From: Pontiellaceae bacterium B12227
GTDB lineage: Bacteria; Verrucomicrobiota; Kiritimatiellia; Kiritimatiellales; Pontiellaceae
Direction of reading: 5' to 3'
NCBI GenBank assembly: GCA_029432775.1
Contig: JAROAZ010000020.1
Location: 1-64,000, forward strand
DNA length: 64,000 bases
Position 1 is the first letter of the stretch, and the number at the start of each line of letters is the position of its first letter. This document shows, piece after piece, positions 8,176 through 17,584 of this stretch. Below the pieces are notes generated by a model that saw only the letters and a list, made by a program, of their open reading frames with translations, was not told where the DNA came from and did no database searches. The translations under genes and the position numbers were made by a program.

Positions 8176-9819
8176 TCATTCCCTAATATCTGTAATTTCC
8201 CCATTAAACGCGTCAACGACAAGTTTGACAACGGGGTTTGCATACCATTTCTGCTCTTTGGTGAGCATGACGGTGTTGTCCGGGCCGAGATCTGTGACCG
8301 GGTTATCGGTCGGCAATGGACGGGGGTCATCGGCTTTCAGCGGCTCATACGTGATCGACATTAAACGGCCGACCACCCGCTCGACCGCCCGGCCGAGCGC
8401 CAGCTTGGCGCGGTCGTCTTCGAGGCGTTTCCGATCTTTGGAAAATTCGGGATCGAACCCGACGACCAGGTGCGTTTCATCGGTTCGAAGGGGAGCGGTG
8501 TTCAACAGACAGCCTTTGGCGAGCGCATCGGCCTTGCCGACGCGGTCGATGATTTCGTTCCATTTCTCAAGCAAAAGTTTGACCTCGGAATCAGAGGTTA
8601 TCTTTTTTTTTTGAGGGGTCGCAGCGCCGGGAACGGCGGCTGCGGCGGGTGCAGCATCTACATCCCGGCCGGATTTAAAGTTTTTTTTTAGGTCGGCTAC
8701 CTGTTTAAGCAGCTCGTTGATGGTGGCGGTTTCGGCGGCGCGAGAACAGCGAATGAGCCCGGTTTCCAAGAGGGTTTTCTTGGAAAGGGCGTAGCGCATA
8801 CGGCCATCCGTTTCCACCAGGGCGTCGATGATGCGGAGCACACGACCGGCTTCGGTATCCGGGGCCTGGGTTTTATAAAATTCCAACTGGGCTTCCGGCA
8901 GTTCGAGCGCATTGGCATCGTTTCCGGCATAGAGCACCACCAGCAGGTTCCGGAAGCTTTCCATCAGCTCCATAATCACCCGCTGCAGATCTTTTCCGGC
9001 CTGATCCATATCCGAAATAATGTGGATAATCTTCGGCACATCCGATTTGAGAATGGCGACGGTTAAGTCTTCGAGCACGTGGCGCGAAACCAGACCGAAT
9101 ACGGCCAGCACGTCCTCTTCGCCGATCTCTTTCCCGCGAAACGAAATAATCTGGTCGAGTGCGGATTCCGCATCGCGCAGGCCGCCTTCGGCTCCGCGGG
9201 CAATGGCGAGGAGTGCATCTTCCGTGATGGTGATGCCTTCGTCTTCACAGCCGCTCCGCAGCCGTTCAACAATGTCCTGCACCGAAATGCGGCGCAGGTC
9301 GAACCGCTGACAGCGGGAAAGAATGGTGGGCAGCACTTTATGCACATCGGTGGTGGCAAAGATGAACTTCACGTGATCCGGCGGCTCTTCGAGTGTCTTC
9401 AGCAACGCATTGAACGCGGCCGTTGAGAGCATGTGCACTTCGTCGATAATATAAATTTTGTAGGGTCCGCGGGCCGGGGAATAGCGGGCGTTATCGCGCA
9501 GGTCGCGGACCTGGTCGACGCCGTTGTTCGAGGCTCCGTCGATCTCGATGACATCGAGGCTGTTGCCGGCCATGACTTCTTTGCAGGAGTCGCAGACATC
9601 GCACGGGGTGGGGGTGGGGCCCTTTTCGCAGTTGAGCGCCTTCGCCAGAATTCGGGCCGACGTGGTTTTGCCGGTTCCGCGGGAGCCGACGAACATATAG
9701 GCGTGGGCCACGCGTTCGGTTTCGATCGCATTGGTCAGCGTCTTGGTGACGTGCCCCTGCCCCACTACATCAGTAAACTGCTGCGGGCGCCATTTTCGTG
9801 CTAGAACTTCGTATGCCAT
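8176..9819 (-). CDS. dnaX: DNA polymerase III clamp-loader subunit tau/gamma, DnaX
   Basis: DnaX is the ATPase subunit that opens and loads the beta sliding clamp and, as tau, links the polymerases. The 547-residue product has the AAA+ Walker A GSRGTGKT at 45-52, a zinc module (C64, C73, C76, C79), Walker B with DEVH at 126-129 and the SRC sensor motif at about 168-170, then lid and collar domains and a variable C-terminal region from about 375. Two poly-A runs inside the gene (codons 377-380 and 403-406) are slippery, and a slip at either leads at once to a stop. A gamma-like product of about 380-410 residues is therefore likely. The SRP RNA gene lies immediately upstream, as in many bacteria. 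Confidence 0.97.
   Translation of the reverse strand: MAYEVLARKWRPQQFTDVVGQGHVTKTLTNAIETERVAHAYMFVGSRGTGKTTSARILAKALNCEKGPTPTPCDVCDSCKEVMAGNSLDVIEIDGASNNGVDQVRDLRDNARYSPARGPYKIYIIDEVHMLSTAAFNALLKTLEEPPDHVKFIFATTDVHKVLPTILSRCQRFDLRRISVQDIVERLRSGCEDEGITITEDALLAIARGAEGGLRDAESALDQIISFRGKEIGEEDVLAVFGLVSRHVLEDLTVAILKSDVPKIIHIISDMDQAGKDLQRVIMELMESFRNLLVVLYAGNDANALELPEAQLEFYKTQAPDTEAGRVLRIIDALVETDGRMRYALSKKTLLETGLIRCSRAAETATINELLKQVADLKKNFKSGRDVDAAPAAAAVPGAATPQKKKITSDSEVKLLLEKWNEIIDRVGKADALAKGCLLNTAPLRTDETHLVVGFDPEFSKDRKRLEDDRAKLALGRAVERVVGRLMSITYEPLKADDPRPLPTDNPVTDLGPDNTVMLTKEQKWYANPVVKLVVDAFNGEITDIRE
8603..8612 (-). other. A10 slippery run in dnaX
   Basis: The coding strand reads CAA-AAA-AAA-AAG (codons 403-406), ten A residues in a row. 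Adding one A reaches TGA five codons later. Losing one A reaches TAA immediately. Poly-A slippage making a truncated DnaX is known from Thermus; here it is inferred. Confidence 0.6.
8681..8689 (-). other. A9 run with A-AAA-AAC slippery heptamer in dnaX
   Basis: Codons 377-380 read CTA-AAA-AAA-AAC, which contains an in-frame A-AAA-AAC heptamer. A -1 slip gives CTT then TAA, ending the protein near residue 381. No stimulatory hairpin was verified. Confidence 0.55.
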
Positions 9820-9952
9820 AGTTTGCGAGGTAGATTGGATGTCTGGATGACGGGATTACTGCTCTCAGAGCTTAGCCCGGCCGTTCCTCATTCCAATATT
9901 CCATCCTTCCAGTGATCCACTACTCCATCCCTTCACAGGAAGAGAACGAAAG

Positions 9953-10088
9953 GGCTCCCGGCCAACGCTCCCGCCGGCGATTCCGAACACCCGAAAAACA
10001 TGGTGTACCGTTGCTGCCTTCCGACCCTGGCGGGGTTAACCCGATCTCGTCATCCGGATGCCAACGCTCAACACGCGTGCCGGGAACC
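9953..10088 (-). ncRNA. ffs: small signal recognition particle RNA (4.5S-like)
   Basis: This RNA joins Ffh to target membrane proteins to the Sec translocon. Its signature is the helix 8 core: the minus strand has GCCAGGGTCGGAAGGCAGCA, matching the conserved GGAAG/GCAGCA apical region of bacterial SRP RNA. The ends pair: GGTTCCCGGC near 10088 with GCCGGGAGCC near 9953, giving about 136 nt. Position directly upstream of dnaX is a recurring bacterial arrangement. The ends are estimates from base pairing. There is no Alu domain, so this is the short form. Confidence 0.9.
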
Positions 10089-10090
10089 GT

Positions 10091-10124
10091 CTCGTTCCCT
10101 TCCCGTTTTAAAGGGAAGAACGAG
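10091..10124. other. imperfect inverted repeat upstream of the SRP RNA
   Basis: CTCGTT..TTCCC faces GGGAA..AACGAG across an AT-rich loop that contains TTTTAAA. It sits between the lptF-like stop codon and the SRP RNA 5' end. It may be the SRP RNA promoter region or a terminator for the upstream gene; no long T tract decides between them. Confidence 0.4.
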
Positions 10125-10178
10125 GAAGATACTAGGGGCTTCGGGTCAAGGCAAGCCCGAGCAGTTGGAAACTCGATT

Positions 10179-10193
10179 TCCAACCGTTGGAAC
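10179..10193. repeat. iterated palindrome, exact copy at the end of the lptF-like gene
   Basis: Exact TTCCAA-CCG-TTGGAA, one base beyond the last base of the stop codon of the permease gene. A lone TTGGAA half-site lies a few bases further on, at 10165-10170. Confidence 0.85.
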
Positions 10194-10194
10194 C

Positions 10195-11322
10195 TTAGTT
10201 TGCGCGGCGAATCATGTACAACCCGCCGATCTGACCGAGAACGATCGGAACCCAGGGCAAAAGCCAGGGATAGAGCCCGGGGCTTTTATCGAAGGTGTCG
10301 GAGAGAATGATAAAGACGTAGTAGATGAACATGATCATCAGGCTCATCAGCATGCCGATGGACGATTCTTTGCGGTGCGAAGTGATCCCCAGCGGAATGG
10401 CAATCAACACAAACATCAGCGGTGCAAGGGCCAGACAGATCCGCTGATTGAATTCAATCAGGTTGCGCCCATGCTCAATGCTCAGATCATATTTCTGCAT
10501 CCATTCCATGTCGGAATCGGGATTACGAATGACGTAGAGCAGTTCGGAGAACGTCAGGAATTTTCTTTTTTTGCGCACAGAACTGCTTTTGGTCATTTCA
10601 TTGAGATCCACGCGGATCGGGTGCTTTTTGGCATTAAAATACTGCGTTTTTCCGGGATTCCGGGGGTCCGCAATTTCGACGCGGACATCGAACAGATCAA
10701 TTTTCAGAATCATGTTCTCCGTATCAAGCGTCATGATTCCGCTGTCGGCCCGAATGGTATCCTCGATTTCCCCCGTATCTTTATCGACTTTATAGACGAT
10801 CAGATCCTTGACCTTATTCCGGTTCTTTTTGCCCACGTAGATCATATAGCCGGGGAAATCGCGAATGAAGCGTCCCTCTTCCAGCAGTTTGATCGGATCT
10901 TCCACACCCATACTCAGCGCATTTCTTTTCAGATATTCCGCGGCGTAGGTGGTGCGCGGGTAAATGACGAAGCTGTTGTAGAAACAAATTGCAGAAAGAA
11001 AAACAGAAAACAGAATGACCGGCGAACCGATCTGCCACAGGCTCAGCCCCCCGCTGCGCATGGCGCTGAGCTCGCTGTCCGAGGAGATTCGCCCAAACAG
11101 CAGCAGCGATGAAAACAGTGCGCTGATCGGAATGGTATAGGACAAGGAGTATGGGAGGGTGTAGAGCGCAAACTGACCGATCACTTCCAACGGCAGCCCT
11201 TTGGCCATGTAGTCGATGAGCTTGTACATCGTTCCGATGCTGAATGCAAAGGTGATCAGCAACAGGGCTGTACCGAAAATCGCCAGAAAATCGAACAATA
11301 GATATTTAGTGAGTTTCCGCAC
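10195..11322 (-). CDS. LptF/LptG-family lipopolysaccharide export permease (YjgP/YjgQ)
   Basis: LptF and LptG are the membrane partners of LptB that pull lipopolysaccharide out of the inner membrane towards LptC/LptA. The 375-residue product has an N-terminal hydrophobic segment (KYLLFDFLAIFGTALLLITF), two further membrane segments, a periplasmic beta-jellyroll-like middle and three C-terminal membrane segments, the family layout. I chose the GTG at 11322 because it follows a GGGAGA ribosome binding site and begins one base after the stop codon of the exporter gene; the open frame runs further upstream only through that gene. Whether it is LptF or LptG cannot be decided here, and the second permease is not in the window. 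Confidence 0.88.
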   Translation of the reverse strand: MRKLTKYLLFDFLAIFGTALLLITFAFSIGTMYKLIDYMAKGLPLEVIGQFALYTLPYSLSYTIPISALFSSLLLFGRISSDSELSAMRSGGLSLWQIGSPVILFSVFLSAICFYNSFVIYPRTTYAAEYLKRNALSMGVEDPIKLLEEGRFIRDFPGYMIYVGKKNRNKVKDLIVYKVDKDTGEIEDTIRADSGIMTLDTENMILKIDLFDVRVEIADPRNPGKTQYFNAKKHPIRVDLNEMTKSSSVRKKRKFLTFSELLYVIRNPDSDMEWMQKYDLSIEHGRNLIEFNQRICLALAPLMFVLIAIPLGITSHRKESSIGMLMSLMIMFIYYVFIILSDTFDKSPGLYPWLLPWVPIVLGQIGGLYMIRRAN

Positions 11323-11323
11323 G

Positions 11324-13087
11324 CTAATCTCCCGAAAACTGACGATCGTACAATTGCTTATATACAGCATTACCGGTGTAAAGCTCGTCATGCGGACCGA
11401 AGCCGACGATTTGGCCTTCATCGAATACCGCAATTTTGTCGGCATTCCGGATGGTGCTGAAGCGGTGCGCAATCACGATGACTGTTTTATTCCGGATCAA
11501 TTCCTCTAGAGCGGTCTGAATCTTTTCTTCGCTTTCGGAGTCCAGTGCGGAAGTGGCTTCATCCAGAATCAGAATGGGCGATTGCTTGAGGAAAGCCCGT
11601 GCGATGGCAATACGCTGCTTCTGGCCGCCGGATAAACGGGTGCCCCGCTCACCGACCACGGTCTCGTATCCATCGTCCAGTTCCAGAATAAAGTCGTGCG
11701 CGTAGGCGTGCCGGGCTGCTTCATAGACCTGCTCATCCGTTGCTGCAGGATTCCCGACCCGAATATTATTCAATACGGTTTCGTTAAACAGGAACGTATC
11801 CTGCGAAACCACCGATATCACGGACCGCAAAGCGTGTTTGGAAACGGTACGCACATCCTGGCCATCGATCTTTACAGAGCCCTTTTCAACATCGTAAAAG
11901 CGCGGAATCAGATCGGCCACCGTCGATTTTCCTGCTCCGCTGGGGCCTACCAAAGCCACGCTGGTGCCGGGTTCAATCGTCAGATTGATGTCGCGCAGCA
12001 CCCATTCTTCCAAATATCGGAAATGCACTCCCTCCAGCTCAACGCGTCCGGTGATTTCGCCGAGCGGTTCAGGTTTTTCCGGTTCCGGCACCACATTGGA
12101 TTCATTCAGAATATATTCAATACGCTGCAAGGCGGCTTCTCCTCGTTTCAGCGACATGTGAATTTCACCGAATTTTTTGACCGGCTCATAGGCCATGTAG
12201 AGTGCTCCGAGCATGGCCACCGCCACCGCCTCGATATTCTGCTGAATCATGTAAACCAGTGCACCGGAAACACAGAAGACCCCGATAATTTCGATGGTGG
12301 GACGAATAATTTGTCCGTATTTCACCACTTTCATAGAGAGGTGACAGAAATTATCCAGCGCGTGATCAAACCGCGTCATTTCGGCTTCCTGGAGGTTAAA
12401 GGCGCGAATTTCGCGGACGGCACTCAGGTTTTCACTGACCAGCTTGGAGATGTCTCCACTCTGGGCCTGTACCTGCTTGGCCCGCTTCAGAATCTTTTTA
12501 CCGAAAATACGCAGCGGCAGAATGATCAGAGGCACGGTTGCAATGAACATGATAAGAAAAAGGCCGTTTTTCTCCTGAAAAGCCAGATAGATCAGTGCAC
12601 CAACCGCACTGAGCATGGTTACCGGCTGCTTTACCAGATCGTTCGCCACTTTTGTCAGAACCTGCTGCAAAGCCATGGCATCGCCTAACACACGGGCCAT
12701 GAGATCGCCGACCGTATTCTTGTGATAAAAGGACATCGGCAATTGCTGCAGCTTTTCCAGCACATTGCTTTGGATTTGCAAAAGCACGCGCATTCCACAA
12801 TAGGAGATCAGATAGGTATTAATGAATCCGCTCACTCCGCGAACCGTCATTGCGATCGGAAAAATGGCAACATACATCACCATCAGTATCAATTCAGGAC
12901 GAGGATCTGCAAAAATGACCGGAATCGCTTTATAGAGAAGAAACGGGAGCCCGAAGCCGCCCGCCACGCCATAAATGACCCCGGCGAGCATGCCGCCAAT
13001 AAAAGATCGTTTCACCGGTTTCAGATACTGAAAATACGGAGCGTAGATTTTTATATTTCCCAGAAATGATTTTTTCTTAAAACTCAT
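11324..13087 (-). CDS. msbA: MsbA-type ABC exporter (lipid A / lipid flippase)
   Basis: This 587-residue half-transporter has an N-terminal six-helix transmembrane domain (about 25-300) fused to an ATPase domain. Walker A is GPSGAGKST (381-389), the signature is LSGGQ (485-489) and Walker B is LILDE (506-510). It resembles MsbA-like lipid exporters. Pairing with an LptF/G permease one base downstream supports a role in moving lipid A-core or another lipid-linked glycan. Start chosen at the ATG at 13087, preceded by AAAGGGCGG; the frame stays open to 13135. An unrelated multidrug or glycolipid substrate cannot be excluded. Confidence 0.88.
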   Translation of the reverse strand: MSFKKKSFLGNIKIYAPYFQYLKPVKRSFIGGMLAGVIYGVAGGFGLPFLLYKAIPVIFADPRPELILMVMYVAIFPIAMTVRGVSGFINTYLISYCGMRVLLQIQSNVLEKLQQLPMSFYHKNTVGDLMARVLGDAMALQQVLTKVANDLVKQPVTMLSAVGALIYLAFQEKNGLFLIMFIATVPLIILPLRIFGKKILKRAKQVQAQSGDISKLVSENLSAVREIRAFNLQEAEMTRFDHALDNFCHLSMKVVKYGQIIRPTIEIIGVFCVSGALVYMIQQNIEAVAVAMLGALYMAYEPVKKFGEIHMSLKRGEAALQRIEYILNESNVVPEPEKPEPLGEITGRVELEGVHFRYLEEWVLRDINLTIEPGTSVALVGPSGAGKSTVADLIPRFYDVEKGSVKIDGQDVRTVSKHALRSVISVVSQDTFLFNETVLNNIRVGNPAATDEQVYEAARHAYAHDFILELDDGYETVVGERGTRLSGGQKQRIAIARAFLKQSPILILDEATSALDSESEEKIQTALEELIRNKTVIVIAHRFSTIRNADKIAVFDEGQIVGFGPHDELYTGNAVYKQLYDRQFSGD

Positions 13088-13221
13088 AGCCGCCCTTTTT
13101 ACCAACTTGCCTCCGCAGACTCCATCTAAAACCATGACAGCCTGAATACGGAAGCAAGGCCGAATCGATCTCTTTTATTCTGGTTTTGCTATTATCCCCT
13201 TTTTAGCTGATTTTATTCAGC

Positions 13222-14310
13222 ATGAGTAAGGAGATCCATATTATTGAGCCTACGCTGGAGAACCAGATTGGTCACTGCTACAGCTTTAATCTGGCTTTAT
13301 CGAGTCATTTGGACTTTGAAAAGAACCACTATCATCTATGGCTGAATAAAAATGCGGAGCTGGATCTCAATCGTAAGTTTACCCTTCATCCCTATTTCCA
13401 ACGGAAACTTCGTCGTATCCAGCTGGCTCTTCTGTTGAGCAAACTGCTGAAGCAGGAACAGCATTCTGTATTCATTCCAACCTGCACGTTGACTGATCTG
13501 GAAATCCTCTCTTTGTGTGCTGGTGGAAGCCATCGAAAACAAAACCGAATCACCGCGTATGTTCACTGGTTCAAGTTAAAGCCCAAAAGAGTGAAGCGAT
13601 TACTTCGGCTCGCAAATAAGCTGGAAGCAATTCATATCCTCGTACCCACAACAAAATTACATACTGTGTTTAAGAAGGCCGGTTTTAAGCGGGTTTCGAT
13701 CGTTGCCTATCCAACTGAGATCAGCACTGACATTGCTTTCCCGGATCAGGAACCTGCATTTAACAAGGTCATCTACAGTGGAGCCGCCCGAATCGATAAA
13801 GGATTTGTGGAAGTCACCCACTATCTCCAATATCTCGAGGAGAACAAAAAAGAGATTCCCATCTCGATCCAGACATCCTCTACGCACTCGGGTTCCATCC
13901 CTGCGCAACTGGAAACCGCACTGGACCGAGTGAAAAACAGCCGCTATCCATGGCTTACGACCGTCGAGCAGACGCTGGATATCGATCAGTACCGGTTGAA
14001 TTTCCAACAGTCGATTTCTCTCATGTTTTACGACCCGGCTGATTTCGACGAACGCATCAGTGGCGTTGCCCTCGATTCGCTATGCATCGGGGCGCCCATT
14101 ATCTGTAACGAGGGACACTGGATTGCACAACAGGTGATGAAGTATAACGCAGGAATTGTACTGCCCGACATCAACAACGAATCGATCCATGACGCCGTAC
14201 AGGAAATATCCGAGAACTTTGCGGCCTATTATGAACGGGCGCGCCATGCGAGCCGCGACATTCTGGAAATCCACAGCCCCCGTCATCTGGCAGCGGCCAT
14301 TGAAAACTAA
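13222..14310 (+). CDS. predicted GT-B glycosyltransferase (GT4-like)
   Basis: This 362-residue protein has the outline of a GT-B glycosyltransferase. The N-terminal half is poorly conserved. The C-terminal half has a strand-turn with IYSGAARIDKGF (about 189-200) and a sugar-nucleotide-binding-like segment GVALDSLCIGAPIICNEGHW (about 283-302), as in group 1 (GT4) enzymes. No signal peptide or membrane segment is seen. It is transcribed away from the exporter gene and converges on the next glycosyltransferase, overlapping its 3' end by four bases. The likely role is surface polysaccharide or lipopolysaccharide core assembly; acceptor and sugar are unknown. Confidence 0.65.
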   Translation: MSKEIHIIEPTLENQIGHCYSFNLALSSHLDFEKNHYHLWLNKNAELDLNRKFTLHPYFQRKLRRIQLALLLSKLLKQEQHSVFIPTCTLTDLEILSLCAGGSHRKQNRITAYVHWFKLKPKRVKRLLRLANKLEAIHILVPTTKLHTVFKKAGFKRVSIVAYPTEISTDIAFPDQEPAFNKVIYSGAARIDKGFVEVTHYLQYLEENKKEIPISIQTSSTHSGSIPAQLETALDRVKNSRYPWLTTVEQTLDIDQYRLNFQQSISLMFYDPADFDERISGVALDSLCIGAPIICNEGHWIAQQVMKYNAGIVLPDINNESIHDAVQEISENFAAYYERARHASRDILEIHSPRHLAAAIEN

Positions 14311-15083
14311 GCTTGTTTCGTTTTCCCTGCCTGATACAGCAGGTGATACTTTCGCCAGACCTCATGCGCCCGGTGGACCGCAATCTTCAAACCGAGTCGC
14401 CCATCCATAAAGCCCCGCTTCAGGATATAATCTTTCATAAAAACGAATACGGCATGCGTATAGGCGCTGCTGCGTGAAACTTTTTTATGCGCCTCCACCT
14501 TATCCTTCAGCCACAACGATTCATAAAACAGCGATCGTTGCTTCAGGTCTGCCCAATCCCGAAAGGAATAGTGCTCCAGACAGGTTTCCACCTTAACAAT
14601 GGAGCCGGAAATCTCTAAAGCTTCGTGAACAGAGGTTTCACTCATGGTCCAGGAATCGCTCCTGAATATCCGCATGCACCAATCCGGAAACCACGCACCG
14701 TGTTTAACCCATCGCCCCTCAAAGTAGACCATCCGGTTGACCTGAATCCCGGAAACCGGATCCAGATTTGTGGCGAACAGCTTATACAGCTCATCCACTA
14801 ATGTCTGATTAACAATTTCATCCGCGTCCAGCCACAGAATCCAGGGCTGTGTTGCTCTCTCAAACAACTTCCGGCGATTCACGGAAAAATTCACCCACTC
14901 ATCCTCAACCAGGTTGACATCATGCTTCCGGCAAATCTCGAGCGAGCCGTCTGTGCTGCCGGTATCCGCCACAATAATTTCGCTGAATGCATGCAACCCC
15001 GAAAAACAACGTTCCAGGCGGTCCGCTTCATTCTTGCATAAAATGCAGACGCTGATAGGTAGAGTTGGTCTTTCAATTTTCAC
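14307..15083 (-). CDS. family 2 glycosyltransferase, WaaE/KdtX-like
   Basis: This 258-residue protein has the GT-A fold of family GT2. It opens with LPISVCILCKNEADRL, followed by IIVADTGSTDGS (about 35-46) and the metal-binding LWLDADE (about 82-88). This arrangement is typical of the WaaE/KdtX group, which adds glucose to the lipopolysaccharide inner core. No membrane segment is seen. It begins three bases after the stop codon of the gene upstream on the same strand, so the two are probably co-transcribed. The exact sugar and linkage are inferred only. Confidence 0.85.
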   Translation of the reverse strand: MKIERPTLPISVCILCKNEADRLERCFSGLHAFSEIIVADTGSTDGSLEICRKHDVNLVEDEWVNFSVNRRKLFERATQPWILWLDADEIVNQTLVDELYKLFATNLDPVSGIQVNRMVYFEGRWVKHGAWFPDWCMRIFRSDSWTMSETSVHEALEISGSIVKVETCLEHYSFRDWADLKQRSLFYESLWLKDKVEAHKKVSRSSAYTHAVFVFMKDYILKRGFMDGRLGLKIAVHRAHEVWRKYHLLYQAGKTKQA

Positions 15084-15086
15084 TAT

Positions 15087-16532
15087 TCAGCTCACGTCAG
15101 CAATACGGTCTGCACTGCCAGAATGGGAATCAGGAAAAACAACTCCGTTTAAGACCTCTTCGAAACGGTGCGCATGCCAACTCTCGTCCTCATGGGCCGA
15201 CAGCGGCACGTAGCTGTGATTAATTAGACCATCAACGGAGACCTCTTCAATGGCCTTGAGATAACGCAAGGCGTGTTTACGACAATCCTCCGCACTCATA
15301 TCCCAATTAAAAATTCGCTGCAGCGCTGTTTTCATATCATCCACCGTATAGATCGCAAATACGCTGGGGAAGAATTTGAAGAATGCGTTCCCGAAAATCA
15401 AAGCAGGTTTTCCAAGAAAGGCTGCCTCCCAACCCAATGTTCCAGTAATCGTGGCAACCGCAAGCGAGCGGTTGATGAGATCAAACGTATTTATTTCGGT
15501 AGAGACCAACTTAACATTTTTCAAGTCTGTAATCATCGAATAAAATTCGCGAAACCTGCCACTTGGATCTCTTGTTTTCAGCATATTGGGATGTTCTTTA
15601 ACATAGAGCATCACATCATCAGGCAGGCATCGGGCAATCAATTGAATAGCGAGAAACTGGTTAACATATCGGCCGCCCAAAGCATTGGTCGTTAACTCCG
15701 GTTGCACATGCAATCCAAAGTATATAAATTTTTGATTCAGGTCGACTTGAGAAACACACTTGGCTGCCGGCTCAAGAATTTCGTCATGGATCATCTTTCG
15801 GCGCTCCGTTTTCACAATGTGTTTGCGAAAACCATTCAATACCGCATCGACCATTCTTCCATGGCGAACCTTCGGCTTCATATAAAGCGGAGCTTCCATC
15901 CCCGTACGTGAAGAAAATTCAGTTTTCATACGCTCAGACAGATTTTCAAGGCCGACCTCATCTTCAACAGATTCCAGCGCTGTAGCGATCGGAGAAAAAA
16001 GCTCTTCCACCCGATGGGTATGCATATAGCTATCGCGAACCTGGAGATTGTAAAACATATCGATTTCGAGATTCAGATGTTTTGCCAAAGCATAGATCAG
16101 ATAGTCGTATCCATCGTGCGGCACATTTCCGAAGATAACCTGTTCGATTTCATTCGCCGTAAGAAACTCCAACCAATACGCCAAATGTGTGTAATAAAGG
16201 TGATTACGAATATCGTGAAATCGATATCGCCCATGCCGAAAATGGGCCCGCTCAATCATCTTCAGGATAATTGGCTCATCATCGGCCAAGGCATCAAGCA
16301 ACGCGGCATCGATCGCAGTCCCCTGTTTTGCCTGAAGCTTCATACGATGAATCGGCTCAGAGAACATATAGATATACTTATCCGCCGGAAGCTTCTCAGC
16401 TCCGGTTACATCGTCGCATGAGATATTGTAAACTCGCCCTAACCGAGCCAGTTTTCCTGAGAGGAAATTACCTAGCGCAGCTTGTTGAATGCGATCGTCC
16501 ACCCTCAGAAATAATATATTTTTCGCTGTCAC
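15087..16532 (-). CDS. surface polysaccharide synthesis protein, capsule-transferase-like
   Basis: This 481-residue protein resembles capsule polysaccharide synthesis proteins with a GT-B-like C-terminal half. The visible marks are KFIYFGLHVQPEL (about 270-282), the VKEHPNM segment (about 322-328) and the GWEAAFLGKPALIFGNAFF segment (about 380-398), which match the sugar-nucleotide site of Kdo- and CDP-glycerol-type transferases. No signal peptide or membrane segment is apparent. It stands between the pseudaminic acid cluster and a WaaE-like gene, and its product may transfer pseudaminic acid or another sugar to a surface glycan. The acceptor is unknown. Confidence 0.6.
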   Translation of the reverse strand: MTAKNILFLRVDDRIQQAALGNFLSGKLARLGRVYNISCDDVTGAEKLPADKYIYMFSEPIHRMKLQAKQGTAIDAALLDALADDEPIILKMIERAHFRHGRYRFHDIRNHLYYTHLAYWLEFLTANEIEQVIFGNVPHDGYDYLIYALAKHLNLEIDMFYNLQVRDSYMHTHRVEELFSPIATALESVEDEVGLENLSERMKTEFSSRTGMEAPLYMKPKVRHGRMVDAVLNGFRKHIVKTERRKMIHDEILEPAAKCVSQVDLNQKFIYFGLHVQPELTTNALGGRYVNQFLAIQLIARCLPDDVMLYVKEHPNMLKTRDPSGRFREFYSMITDLKNVKLVSTEINTFDLINRSLAVATITGTLGWEAAFLGKPALIFGNAFFKFFPSVFAIYTVDDMKTALQRIFNWDMSAEDCRKHALRYLKAIEEVSVDGLINHSYVPLSAHEDESWHAHRFEEVLNGVVFPDSHSGSADRIADVS

Positions 16533-16571
16533 CTAAGCACCGCCTTCAAACCTAAAAAAATGGCATCCATG

Positions 16572-17582
16572 TTATCTCGTTAAATGTGCGTCGTTTAGCG
16601 GAGTTCCCCGCTTTATGTTACATGCGGCCTTCGACACAAGAACGCGGTCCATATGCTTTGGCATCATTCCGTATCCTGGTCGAATAGAGCGCACATTCGC
16701 CGCCGTAAAGGCTTCACCTTCCACGACATCAGCCACTACAAAAAGAGATCTCCGGAAAATTTTGCTTTTATCTTCATTCTGACTCGTACCGAATTTAACC
16801 GACCCCAATGACTGCTCGGCAATGCGCACATTCTGGACTAACTGCTTAAATTCATCGGGTTCCAATGAAAAGCCGCTATCGGCTCCTCCGTCAGAACGGG
16901 CCAGCGTAAAATGTTTTTCTATAACCGTTGCTCCGAGCGCCACGGCCGCTACCGGAACAGCAATTCCCAGCGTATGATCCGAAAGACCTACTCGGCATCC
17001 AAAGCGCTTTCCCAACTCAGGAATGGAGAGCAGGTTGGCATCTTTCGGTTCTGCCGGATAAGCACTGGTACATTTCAACAAGGTAATCTCCGGGCAACCG
17101 CTGTTGTTCAATGCATCCATCGCTTCCGAAATTTCTTCCAGCGAGGCCATGCCCGTCGACATAATCACGGGCTTGCCCGTGCTCCCGATCTTTTTAAGCA
17201 ACGGAATATCGACCAGTTCAAATGACGCGACCTTGTGAATCGGCACGTTCAGCTCTTCCAGAAAATCTACAGAACTGGCATCAAACGGCGTTGAGAAAAA
17301 TTCCAAACCGCACTCAGTGGCCACCTGCTGCAGTTCAGCATGCCACTCCCAAGGCGTATAGGCTTCTTTATAGAGATCATACAGCGTCCGCCCATCCCAT
17401 GCTGTGCCCCCTGAGATTTTAAAATATTCATTATCACAATCAATCGTGAGCGTATCAGCCGTGTAGGTTTGCAGCTTAACCGCATCAGCCCCCGTAGTTG
17501 CTACCGCACGAATCGATTCACGTGCTCTTTCCAAACTTCCATTATGATTGGCCGAAAGCTCTGCAATAATATACGTGCTCAT
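16572..17582 (-). CDS. pseI: pseudaminic acid synthase PseI (NeuB family)
   Basis: PseI condenses 6-deoxy-AltdiNAc with phosphoenolpyruvate to give pseudaminic acid, a nine-carbon sugar of flagella and surface glycans. The 336-residue protein has the NeuB TIM barrel starting IIAELSANHNGS, then GADAVKLQTYTADT, FFSTPFD, HKVASFEL, IMSTGMAS and GLSDHT, and it ends with the SAF antifreeze-like domain (about 280-336). Its ISGGTAWDGRTLYDLY segment is more like PseI than sialic acid synthase. It is two bases downstream of the formyltransferase gene and is the last gene of the pse cluster. Confidence 0.9.
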   Translation of the reverse strand: MSTYIIAELSANHNGSLERARESIRAVATTGADAVKLQTYTADTLTIDCDNEYFKISGGTAWDGRTLYDLYKEAYTPWEWHAELQQVATECGLEFFSTPFDASSVDFLEELNVPIHKVASFELVDIPLLKKIGSTGKPVIMSTGMASLEEISEAMDALNNSGCPEITLLKCTSAYPAEPKDANLLSIPELGKRFGCRVGLSDHTLGIAVPVAAVALGATVIEKHFTLARSDGGADSGFSLEPDEFKQLVQNVRIAEQSLGSVKFGTSQNEDKSKIFRRSLFVVADVVEGEAFTAANVRSIRPGYGMMPKHMDRVLVSKAACNIKRGTPLNDAHLTR

Positions 17583-17584
17583 AG

